Below, one piece after another: positions 1 through 11,531 of a stretch of DNA of 64,000 bases; positions within the stretch are counted from its first letter, which is position 1, and each line of letters begins with the position of its first letter. The stretch is from Heliocidaris tuberculata (taxonomy: Eukaryota > Echinodermata > Echinoidea > Camarodonta > Echinometridae), in assembly GCA_025618425.1 (NCBI GenBank), contig CM046832.1, forward strand, positions 51,692,447 through 51,756,446. The letters run 5' to 3'. The translations under genes were made by a program, and so were the position numbers. The notes beneath the pieces were generated by a model. That model ran no database searches. It was not told the origin of the DNA and was given only the letters and a program-made list of their open reading frames with translations.

Positions 1-2364
1 AAGCGTGAGGTTTGAGTCCCTCCCTTATAACATCAAAGATATGAACGCATTTGATTTCCGTGGGATAGATGTTCTACTTCTCTGTCATTCTATAGAGAAC
101 AGGAGATTCTCTCTGACCAATGTTACAGATGCTCTCTATGATGGGTTCTTACCAAGAGCCAGAAAATATTTAGGTAAGTGCTATCTTTCACTATCATAAG
201 AGCACTTTTAAAAACATTCTTAAAGACGTTAAATGCTATATACATGATTACAAGTAGCAAAGTATTGAAGCTTTCATATTTTTTTCTGTCTTTTTTGATA
301 AAGTGCCTTTTAAGAACACATTTGAAAACAAATGCTACGGTCAACTTCAACTTTCATTATTTTCATCAATACTTCAGTTTCTTTTCCTCTTCATTGATAA
401 AGTGCCTATGATCAAGGGGATGAAAACAAATGCAATCAAATACAGTCACATTCAGCTTTCATTATATTTTATAGATAAATACTTCAGTCTCTGTTTCTTT
501 CTTTCTTTCTTTTTTTTTTTTGGTGGTGGTGGTTAACTTCCTTTCCAAAAATACTTTTGAGCTATTAGATAGTACTTTAAACTTTCAAGCCATTGTTTCT
601 ATTGAATGTGTTAAATTTGCTTTTGGCTTACAATAAACAATTATTAAATTTTTCTGAATTATGAACTTCATTGTATTTTGGTAATATGTGGTCAGACCAA
701 TGCAGTTAATTGGGCAAAACAAAGATAATGAATGATCACTATGAATGAAAGGGAATTACAGGTACTAAGTTTTAGTTTTAAAACAACAATCAAATTAAAC
801 TATTGCATAACTATCAATGGCGTATCCGAAGATCTGAAGAGAACTCCTACAAAGATGACGAGGAGAATGCATTGTTTTGGTTTAAGATTTGTTTTTGATC
901 GTATAAAGAGAAGGTAAAAGTCGTTTAAAAAAAAGCAGGCAGAAAAATGAAATAAAAAATAACAAATTCATTTGAGTAAAATCAGAAACCCAATAAGAAA
1001 ATCATGAAAATAAATTGACTATAGATCGTTTTCTTCAAATCAGTCTTAGTTTTAGGAAAATCAAACAACTGAGAAAGTTTTGAATTTTTAATGACATGAA
1101 AAAACTACGGAATACTATGGGAATCACTGAATTGGCAACGTTTTTAAGAGTTTGTGATGTCATTCCCTCACTATTTACCAATTGCTTTGTATATTTTCAT
1201 GTAATGTCCATTCCCCAAGAAATTGACTTGCTCATACCTTTGCCCATGTTATATTGATACATACAGTGTGTTATTGCATGCATGCAATATCACAAAATAT
1301 TTCATAATCCTAAAAACTTGAGACTATTTATTTATTATACTTCGTATTCACAATGACTGATTGTTTATACATATTTTATCAAATATCATATTTTTCATGG
1401 TTTAAACAGAATAACCTATTCATTCTGTATTATTCTGTTTGGCAAATACATATTGCCATCAAAGTATCAATATAACTTAGTTCAAGTTGAAAATGTGTAT
1501 TAACAATATAAACAAAACAGTTGATGCACTGTGAGACGTAACAAACTCATGGCCGTATTGCCGATTTGCTGTCTAGTGATTTTCATATTTTTCTCTATTT
1601 TATTTTTGTGTCATGAAAATTCTTTCTTATTGGTTGTCTGATTGTCCTCAAACATGTTTTTGATCTGCTTGTCTGAATTTTCTTCTTCCTTTATTAGAAA
1701 GTTATTTCTGGACTGGACTTACAGGCCTCTATAGCAATCTTCATCTTATAAGAACAGGTCATAACTTTCATATTGTCTGATTGTGATCAGAAATTTTCTT
1801 CCGTTTCTCTGATTTTCTGGATTTTTTTTGTTTTGTTTTGTTTTGTTGGAAAGTAAGTAATTCTAGAGGGCTCGAAGTAGCCTTTAGTAAGAAAGTACGA
1901 TAGCATTATACTTATCGAGGAATTCACAATTCTATATACAGATAGGTAACACACACACACCAAAAACCCCAACAAAAACAAAAAAAGCAAAACACAAAGG
2001 TACAAACCACATTTTAGTTTCTGATGTGCCTCCATATTTCAAACACGCAGGAAAGAGCAAAGTAGGAGTAATTGCACACGACTTCCCCGAAGAGGCACTC
2101 TCACCGGTCAATATGGCGTCCAGGATGGAGTCGTTTCGCCATAGCCAGGAGACAACATTCAACAATTCATCCCTGGTTCTGATCGGGGGTCAGCTCAGTC
2201 AGACTTCGGTCGGGCTGACGAATAACCAACTCAATCAACTCAAATGGTTTTTTCATACAGCCTCATCTCCGCCGACAGGAGAATCCATTGTAGTTTGTTT
2301 GTACAAATGCTGTTGCTGCTGTTGTTGCTGCTGTTGTTGCTGCTGTTGTTGCTGTTGCGGTTAG
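1..2364 (+). CDS. Uncharacterized alpha/beta-domain protein, family copy 1 (5' end outside window, poly-Cys tail)
   Basis: Two exons are visible: 1-173 (already inside a codon at base 1; donor gtaagt at 174) and 2051-2364 (acceptor acgcag, stop TAG at 2362). Joined through a phase-1 intron they give 161 residues; the start and first exon lie left of the window. The first part carries the family signature of a hydrophobic strand ending LLLCHSI, then NRRF and TDALYDGFL. The second part starts GKSKVGVIAHDF and contains a strand ending VLIGG. The alternation of strands and helices suggests a single flavodoxin/Rossmann-like domain (inference). The C-terminus is exceptional: VCLYK, then 17 cysteines, then Gly and stop, where copies 2 and 4 have a mixed Arg/Cys tail. 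Function is unknown. Copies 2, 3 and 4 follow on the same strand. Splice sites are canonical and frame and signature are preserved, so it is probably functional. Confidence 0.75.
174..2050 (+). other. Intron of family copy 1
   Basis: The 1.88-kb AT-rich intron has canonical gtaagt and cag ends. I see no coding exon or clear transposon inside, only a T-rich stretch near 510-522, TTTTG repeats near 1825-1848 and a short CA run near 1950. Short open frames here lack coding character. Confidence 0.5.
2308..2358 (+). repeat. In-frame TGY trinucleotide repeat coding for 17 cysteines
   Basis: Seventeen consecutive TGT or TGC codons without interruption form the C-terminus of family copy 1. The TGT/TGC mix follows a higher-order pattern (TGC TGC TGT TGT recurring), as expected from expansion of a 12-base unit by slippage. 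Paralogs have cysteine-rich but not homopolymeric tails at the same place. Confidence 0.9.
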
Positions 2365-3375
2365 ATTATAGTGGATATATATGAAAGAGGTAAAATCCCT
2401 AACCCCGTATATTTAAAAAAGGATTTTAACGGAGCTTAGAGCTCTTGGCGGGGTTCGCCAGCCTTTTTTAGTGCTCTTATTCCTTTGAAGAAATACACGG
2501 TGTAATCCTCAAAACAAAAAAAAAAAGGTAACCTACAAGTTTCCCCACCATGTAAAACGCTGAAACTTGATTAGCACTTGGATTATATTAGCACAATTTT
2601 TGGTGAATGGGGCAAATATATTCTCCATATATATTGTTTATTCATTAATCATTCATTAATCAGTTAATCGGTATCTCGCAATTAAGGAAACACATAGTCT
2701 TGGTTAACGTTTGGTAAGATCAATTTATAAACAACGCATAAATTAAATATGGTCTCTTGGATGAACCTGGGTAGGCTTATATTTCATTCGTTGCGTGGTG
2801 GAAAGTATGATTCTTTTGTGATAGGAGGGATGTACATTATTTATTTACTGATCATTTATTTCAGTTTTATTTTAAGAGGGTGGTCTCATTTCAAGTCCAT
2901 TTCTGGACCTGCTCTTCCAGAGAGCTCTGCATTTACATAAAAATGTACAGAACATATTTGACATGATTAAAAAACCAAAAAAAAAAGATTGAAAAAACAA
3001 ACAAACAACATACATATGAATCAACTTGAAATCCACTCTTAAAGTTCGTAAAAAGAGGGGAACACTATTATTGTAAAACTACACATTAGTACATGTAATT
3101 ATATAAAAAAGAAATTTAAGATAAAAATACTGAATAAAAATAAAAAATTGAACAATGACAATATAAACTGAGAGAACATAGTAAACGTAGTCAGGGATGC
3201 AAGTTTTAGATCACATTTTGTTCAACAGGCAGTGTGTGACATGCATACACACACACACACACACACACGCACCCACACACACCTACACCTACACACTCGA
3301 TACTTTTTTCGTGATTCAAAAACGTTATATGTAAACGTGTATATTGGCATATTGTATTCATCAGCGTATAGCCGG
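2365..3375. other. Intergenic, no gene seen
   Basis: AT-rich sequence downstream of copy 1. The only distinct element is a CA/CACC microsatellite at about 3248-3296. Short frames here (for example 2749-2940) have no recognisable domain or splice context. Confidence 0.5.
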
Positions 3376-6300
3376 AAGAGAGGAGGAATGTCCGGGAGGG
3401 GATAAGCAAATATGGTACTGCTCTGATGAGATGATAATCAAATTCAGTCAATTCACTTACATTTTGCAGCAGTTTAGCTTGGAGAATATACTTTTATTGT
3501 ACTGTATTGTATTTTTTAAAAATTTATTTTGATTTTTATTTTGATATTTTTATTTTCATTCTGATTTTCCATAGTCTATATCTTAATTATTTATGATACT
3601 GCCGTATTCTTCATTTTTATGTTGCAATATTTATGGTGATTCGTTCTATGAAGTCATATTTTTGAGTACTGTGTTTTCCTTGAAATAATTAGATAGCTTT
3701 TAACATAGTTTAAATGATGGAAAGTATATCTCATCAGTACTATGCATGCCTCATGTATAATTAGATGTCATGCCAATATGTCATTCCTTTTTAGAAAATA
3801 GCAAAGTTAAACAACAATGTTTACAGAAATTGCACATTTATAACTTTTCATTGTGAAATTTGTGATATCTTTTGAGGAGAATTGCTTTTCACCGGTTTCG
3901 AAGTTTTCCCGAGCCGTTGTAATATGAATCCCAGAGAGAAATATGACTTTTCAAATGACCAGTCTAAAATAAGTGTTTTTGTTTCAATTATACCATGTGT
4001 TTAGATAGAGTATACTCTGCAAAATGCAGAATTGTCATCGCATCATTAAAAGAAGGGTAATACTCTTTTCTTGCCGAAAAACACGATCTAATGCTGATTA
4101 TTTGACGGGAGAGAGAGAGAGAGACAGACAGACAGATAGAGGCAGAGAAACAGAGTGAAAGTGGAAGATTTTTCTGAACCTTGTCGGCAAAAATGAAAAT
4201 GTGAAAACCATTCTCTATTTTGCTTGTTACGTCTGGCTATCTTGTCGATAAATTGGGTCTAACACTTCCCTTTCAACTTGAAATGTTCTAGCGACGCCCA
4301 TCTTGCTTCATCACTATTGACTTTGGTAGAGGCATAGGCCTAAGTATAACTTTGTATAATACATGTATTATTACTTTGGAATTTCAACTTATTGGTCACA
4401 TGCCGGACGAATTAAGTAATCACTATCCAGTCCGATTGTTAAAACAGTAATTTTCCTTTTTTGTTTTCATGTATTTGTCTTTGTTTCTCTTTTTCGGTCT
4501 CTATCTGATGTTCTTTTTGGTGAACCTGTATGATGTACCTATCTCTAATAAAAAGTTATTCATCTTTATTAACGAAGAAACATTGTCTTTAAATCTTGTA
4601 CACGTTACATAATTTAAATCTATTAAATGCAAGTCCAGAAGAGTTTCTCTTGTGAAAAGCTTTGCGCTTGGGAGTGTGTGTTTGTGTATGTATGTGTGTG
4701 TTTGTGTGTGTGTGGGGGGGTGGGGGGGGGGGGGGGGACAGAAGTCTAGAAAAAAAGGGCGAAATTAATACATTCGGTGGTGGACTTAAAAAGGAGGCGC
4801 TGGAGGAGTAAATCTCTAATTATTTAGAATCTGAAGCAAGTCAAATAATTTTGGGCGGGCGCTAGCTCTATTTTCTGGCAACGTACTATAAGTATAAGTA
4901 TGTGTACAAAGCTTAGCATGCTGCATACACCTCCACTGTGTTTGAAAACGCTGCGTCTGGAAGCGATTTCACAAGCATTATTGGAATTTCGCATTGATAA
5001 ACCTTTTTTGGTTATTAAATGGCCTTGTGCCTCATAACACCAACACTAATTCTTTTTAGCTGCCTAGTCAGGATAATTTATGTTAGGTTTTGGTAGGTGC
5101 TGTACAGACCTTGTTCGGTAAATCTCCGTGGAGGTGTATGTATTACCAAACCAAATAACCAATCACATAACCAACCAACTAACCATCCCATCAACCAAAG
5201 AGAGGAGGAATGTCCGGGAGGGGATAAGCAAATATGGTGCTGCTCTGATGAGATGATAATCAAATTCAGTCAATTCACTTACATTTTGCAGCAGTTTAGC
5301 TTGGAGAATATACTTTTATTGTACTGTATTGTATTTTTAAAAATTTATTTTGATTTTTATTTTGATATTTTTATTTTCATTCTGATTTTCCATAGTCTAT
5401 ATCTTAATTATTTATGATACTGCCGTATTCTTCATTTTTATGTTGCAATATTTATGGTGATTCGTTCTATGAAGTCATATTTTTGAGTACTGTGTTTTCC
5501 TTGAAATAATTAGATAGCTTTTAACATAGTTTAAATGATGGAAAGTATATCTCATCAGTACTATGCATGCCTCATGTATAATTAGATGTCATGCCAATAT
5601 GTCATTCCTTTTTAGAAAATAGCAAAGTTAAACAACAATGTTTACAGAAATTGCACATTTATAACTTTTCATTGTGAAATTTGTGATATCTTTTGAGGAG
5701 AATTGCTTTTCACCGGTTTCGAAGTTTTCCCGAGCCGTTGTAATGTGAATCCCAGAGAGAAATATGACTTTTCAAATGACCAGTCTAAAATAAGTGTTTT
5801 TGTTTCAATTATACCATGTGTTTAGATAGAGTATACTCTGCAAAATGCAGAATTGTCATCGCATCATTAAAAGAAGGGTAATACTCTTTTCTTGCCGAAA
5901 AACACGATCTAATGCTGATTATTTGACGGGAGAGAGAGAGAGAGACAGACAGACAGATAGAGGCAGAGAAACAGAGTGAAAGTGGAAGATTTTTCTGAAC
6001 CTTGTCGGCAAATATGAAAATGTGAAAACCATTCTCTATTTTGCTTGTTACGTCTGGCTATCTTGTCGATAAATTGGGTCTAACACTTCCCTTTCAACTT
6101 GAAATGTTCTAGCGACGCCCATCTTGCTTCATCACTATTGACTTTGGTAGAGGCATAGGCCTAAGTATAACTTTGTATAATACATGTATTATTACTTTGG
6201 AATTTCAACTTATTGGTCACATGCCGGACGAATTAAGTAATCACTATCCAGTCCGATTGTTAAAACAGTAATTTTCCTTTTTTGTTTTCATGTATTTGTC

Positions 6301-7013
6301 TTTGTTTCTCTTTTTCGGTCTCTATCTGATGTTCTTTTTGGTGAACCTGTATGATGTACCTATCTCTAATAAAAAGTTATTCATCTTTATTAACGAAGAA
6401 ACATTGTCTTTAAATCTTGTACACGTTACATAATTTAAATCTATTAAATGCAAGTCCAGAAGAGTTTCTCTTGTGAAAAGCTTTGCGCTTGGGAGTGTGT
6501 GTTTGTGTATGTATGTGTGTGTTTGTGTGTGTGTGGGGGGGTGGGGGGGGGGGGACAGAAGTCTAGAAAAAAAGGGCGAAATTAATACATTCGGTGGTGG
6601 ACTTAAAAAGGAGGCGCTGGAGGAGTAAATCTCTAATTATTTAGAATCTGAAGCAAGTCAAATAATTTTGGGCGGGCGCTAGCTCTATTTTCTGGCAACG
6701 TACTATAAGTATAAGTATGTGTACAAAGCTTAGCATGCTGCATACACCTCCACTGTGTTTGAAAACGCTGCGTCTGGAAGCGATTTCACAAGCATTATTG
6801 GAATTTCGCATTGATAAACCTTTTTTGGTTATTAAATGGCCTTGTGCCTCATAACACCAACACTAATTCTTTTTAGCTGCCTAGTCAGGATAATTTATGT
6901 TAGGTTTTGGTAGGTGCTGTACAGACCTTGTTCGGTAAATCTCCGTGGAGGTGTATGTATTACCAAACCAAATAACCAATCACATAACCAACCAACTAAC
7001 CATCCAATCAACC
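3376..7013 (+). repeat. 1.82-kb direct tandem duplication (two units)
   Basis: Unit 1 is 3376-5197 and unit 2 is 5198 to about 7013. Both start AAGAGAGGAGGAATGTCC and run in parallel through the same landmarks: a GA/CAGA microsatellite (about 4110 and 5932), a TG then poly-G run (about 4672 and 6495), and the sequence leading into CCAACCAACTAACC. Differences are a few substitutions (for example at 3416 against 5238) and a shorter poly-G run in unit 2. The near identity means the duplication is recent or is an unresolved allele in the assembly. No gene is seen in the unit. Confidence 0.9.
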
Positions 7014-8255
7014 AACTATCCAACCAACCAACCATCGCTCCAACCAATCAACCATCTCTCCAACCAATCAACCGTCCCTCCAACCAACCAACAAACCGTC
7101 TATCCAACCACCAAACCAACCATCCATCTAAACATCCAACTAAACCATTCATCCACTCTTCAGACTAGCCATCCAAAAATTCATCCAACCAACCAACCAC
7201 CCATCCAACCATCTAACAAACCATGCATCCAACCGTCTAACCAACCAACCATGCATCCAACCATCCAACGAATCAACCATCCAACGAATCAACCATCCAT
7301 CTAACCATCCATCCATCCACCAACCATTAATCCAACCAACCAACTAACCATGCACCCAACCGTCCAACTAACCGCATCTAACCGTCCAACCAACCAACCA
7401 ATCGCCCAACCATGCCAACGAATCAACCATCCATCTAACCAACCAACCATCCATCCATCGAATCATTGAACCATCCATCCATCCATTCAACTAACCATGC
7501 ATCCAACCGTCCAATCAATCAACCAACCAACTAACCAACCATCCATTCATCCAATCAATCATCCCTCCAAATAAACAACTAACCAACCATCCATCCAACC
7601 ATCCAACTAATTATTTAACCTTCCAATCAACCAACCTTCCGACAAATTATTCAACCAACGAACCAACCAACCAACTAACCAACCAACCATCCATCCATCC
7701 ATCCAACTAACCAACCAACCATCCATCCATCCATCCAACTAACCAACCAAACATCTAACCCAAAATACATCCGACCGTCCAACTAACCATGCATTCAACT
7801 GTCCAACCAACCAACCATCCATCCGACCATTCAAACATCCAACCAATCAATCAAAGAAATCAAACAACCAAACAAGTTTCAAACCATCTAACCATGGAAC
7901 CAGCCAACCAACCAAAGAACAAACTTGCCAATCGAAAAAAGGTGAAATCGATTTAAAAAAAAGGGGGGGGGGGCCTTCAATAGGGCGGGGGGGGGGGGGA
8001 ATGGTGGGTTACGCTGGTTCTGCCCTGTGGTGGATATACCGCTCAAACAATCCAAGGATCAATAATCCAGTCAATCAAACCATCCAACGACTAATTCATC
8101 AACTAACCAGTCGATCAACTAACAGTTATACAACCGTAATCCGCCGAACTTATCAACCAATATTGAACCAATAAATCAACCAACCAGCCAACCAACCAAC
8201 CGACTGACCGATCGACTAACCAACCAACCAACCAACCAACCAATCAATCAATGTA
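6950..8255 (+). repeat. CCAAC/CATCC degenerate short-unit array
   Basis: About 1.3 kb dominated by 4- and 5-base words (CCAA, CCAT, CCAAC, CATCC, CTAA), with a G-rich break at about 7950-8040. The + strand is almost free of G and the - strand reads as GGTT/GGAT. The low-complexity frames through it (Asn-Gln-Pro-Thr rich on +, Trp-Gly-Met rich on -) are by-products of the repeat and not proteins. Confidence 0.9.
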
Positions 8256-9418
8256 TGCGCAATAAATCAGTAAATAAATTAATTTCATCAAGCAATCAAT
8301 CAATAAATAAAAATCAACCTGATTGCCAATCAACCAGCAAGTGTAAATTGGAACATATCACACACGCATTCAATCATATCTTTATAAAAGAATTGCCCTA
8401 TTTTAGTGTGCCCCTCCTTATTACTCCATTCCACCCTGTCCATATTCGAACTGTCCTCAGACACATGGCGTACGTCTGGATCTCAGAAAGATCTTAGTAA
8501 TTGGTTTACATAATGATGATGCATAATTATTAGAAAAGTCATGAACGATTAAACAATCAAGAAAATAATATTTTTGCTTCCAAGACAATAGTTTCTTTTA
8601 ATTGAAGAACAATCATCTGCCCCTCTTCATAAAATTCGTACGTCATTTAGAGAAAAATTATTGACATTTTTAATGAATTTTCTAAATAAAAGCTATGCTT
8701 AGGCCTTAGCAACCTAAAATAAGATGATAATATAATGCATGGACAACAGATGACAGGTTAAACAGTGGGTCAGAAATTTGGCATTTAATGATATAAGCAC
8801 AACTTGAAAACTTTGAATTTCATTGCTATCATTCCGGATCCGCCCCGCTGTGTTTACGAAGGAGAGTTGTTTGCCTATCAAGTGAATGATCGTGCCAGCT
8901 TTGTTATGGGTATTATGGAGGTTAGGACAATACAGGCAATGATCAGGGCGAGATCGGGGACAGGTCGTTCAGCCCATAACTGCATATTTATATGTATATA
9001 TTTTCTGAGTCCATGCATGTATGGAAATCATGTCAGGTTGCACAATCACCATTTTTTCTGGTGCATTTTGCATTAGTTTCCCCGCAATCTAATGAAAAAG
9101 CAAGCTAATGATATATAATTCTAGATCATAAAATGAAAGAATACCCACTATCCAAATTAAAATTTTGTGATCAGGCTTGAATTTCAAGTTTTACAAATCC
9201 CGAAGCGATTGATAGATCGGTAGTAATTTATGTATGATATGCAGATTACTGTTCTCTAGCAACAGAAATGAGATACTCAACATTACTCAGAACTGTCTCC
9301 ATGTAATAAAGGCCAGTGTAAATTTATGAGAAAGAACGAGTAATTTTTAAAATTAAATTTTGTAAATTTTATGGATATCAATGCGCTGGGGAATTTATAC
9401 TTATACATCATGTATGTT
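8256..9418. other. Intergenic / 3' flank of olfactomedin gene A, no gene seen
   Basis: AT-rich sequence after the CCAAC array. The frame at 8804-9076 has no recognisable domain and no support. The part next to 9418 should hold the 3' UTR of gene A, which reads leftward; I could not fix its polyadenylation site. Confidence 0.4.
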
Positions 9419-11500
9419 TTAATCTTCACTCTGGAAATTAAGCTCGTAGACAAGTGCATGACCGTAGTTATATGCGTAGAGTCGCTGGTCCCTTGGGTTG
9501 TACTTCAGTGATGTGGTATAGAGGTACTTGCTGTCGAAAGGGATGTTGAGGGTGGAGGTCGTTTGTGTAACCGTGTCGTACATCATGATGATCCGACCGT
9601 CGTGCTTGTTGTACGAATCGGTACAGTAGAGCCTTCCACACACCATGAAGCACTCGCCAAAGTTTCTTTTTAACGAGTTGGTGTAGTACGTCTTCTCGAT
9701 GTCCAAAGTGAGGTCATTGATCTTACTAATTGTCAGAAGCCCTCCGTCCGATGTCCTCCCGTAGATGACCCATAAACCAATCTCGTCGACCGCGAAGTCG
9801 ATACTGGTGTAGCTTCCGGAGAGATAAGGGTAATCGTCTTTGTCACCGGCATATGGAAGACTTCGATAATGCGTGATATATTGACTATTGTAGTCATAAC
9901 GTGTCATGGTGGGAGTGGCGTACTTGTTGTAAAATAGAGCGCCATTGTAAGCAACTGCACTACAACCTTCTAAGTTATAGGAAGGTATGAAAGACTCATA
10001 TAAGCCGTTATTCTGGAACTCTTCCATTGATGTATACCGATTGATAGTCGACGTATAAGTTAGAGTCCTGTATGAAGATAACATTGTTGTCAAATATGAA
10101 TAATTTTTGTAGAAATCGTAGCTTCAGCATTGCTGAAATATGTCGATATATATATATGCAGAATGAATGTCACTTGACAGCCACTATTGTATTTTTTCTG
10201 TAACATAGTTTTAAAAAAAATTTAGTAGATACCGGTGCTATGGCTTAATGTTTGATACTATATGCAAATGTCATTGTCAAGAAAAGGAGATCTCTGGCGA
10301 TCTCCGGCCAGAAAGTAACTTGCTTTGAATAAAAAACAGAAAAAAATCAGAGAAACGGATCAGAAAGAGTTTAATGAAAGACAATATAAGAAAGTTATGT
10401 CTTTTTGGATACGATGATCGGTATCTGATGGAGACAAATTAACAACTCGATCATGATTTTGTAATGCCATTCCCTTCCTTTTCACCCACTGTCTTTGTAT
10501 ATATTGATGTTATAAATTGTCCGTTCCCCCGCCCAATTTGTTAACGTTCTCCTGTATGAGTAAAATCGACCCAGTTTTGTATCGCACTTCTTAACAATGC
10601 ACGTTAGGTAATCCTAGATTTCATAACGACGTTATGTTATGTACAAAGACGAATAACATCTTTGTTTGAAAATCTTCTGAAGTCAACCCCCTTTTCCTAA
10701 AAAGTAAATTAGATTAGAGTTAGACTAGAATGGAATCGTGAACAAGAAAATATATTGTTGCTTACGATTGGTACCAGGGTTTCTCCACTTCTCTCTTTGG
10801 GTCAATGAACCACACCCCGCTGCTAGCTAGATTACCCCTCAGTGTGTAAGGCTCCGACAAAGACACTAAAGTTCCACACGAATCTAGCCGTGGGAGAAAA
10901 CACACGTAGTATCAACATTTACATTAAAGAATGGTTCTTATTTTTAAAAATAGGCACTATTCTTTTAACATATGAGGGCAACACATCAACAGTATATGCA
11001 ATTTGACGGTCGAGAACACTTGAAATCATGCCTCAAAACTTACCAGTGTCAGCATTATATGTAAATACTGACTTAATAGAAGGAGCGTGTGCCTTAATGT
11101 TTTATACAGAAATATGGCGCCATATACTCTAAACAAAAACGTCTCGATATTTCTTTGACCAGATCGCCTGGTCGCATTTACTCAATCAGATTCTAGTCAT
11201 TCGACTCATTTTGACAAGGATTATGTTCACTTCAAACCCGAAGCTGGTACTTTTGACTAGAAAAGTGCATATTTGAATGGACTGCTTTAGAGTGTATTAA
11301 TGCTCAGAATCACCACGATCATTTAAGTAAAAAGTCTTCATTTGCATGACTTTCAGAGTTCAAAATCAAGGCAGCGGTGCACTCGTGTAAGATATCACTC
11401 CTCATTTGATTAAGTCACTTTGATAGGGTTTAAAGTGGAATGTCACCTGCTTGACTTACACTGCTTTCTTATCTTACCCCCCCCCCCCTTTCTCTCTCTC

Positions 11501-11531
<31 letters not shown>

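Noticed and set aside
3344..5417. Repeated small frames near 3344-3532 and 5097-5417
   Set aside because: Both derive from the same duplicated non-coding unit and include microsatellite and T-rich sequence; no conserved protein signal.
6945..7343. Open frames rich in Asn/Gln/Pro/Thr (+) and Trp/Gly/Met (-)
   Set aside because: They are direct translations of the CCAAC/CATCC repeat, open on both strands for the same reason, with no splice context or domain.
6950..8255. Possible CRISPR-like or telomere-like array
   Set aside because: Units are 4-5 bases and degenerate, without fixed repeats and unique spacers; GGTT/GGAT is not a known metazoan telomere repeat.
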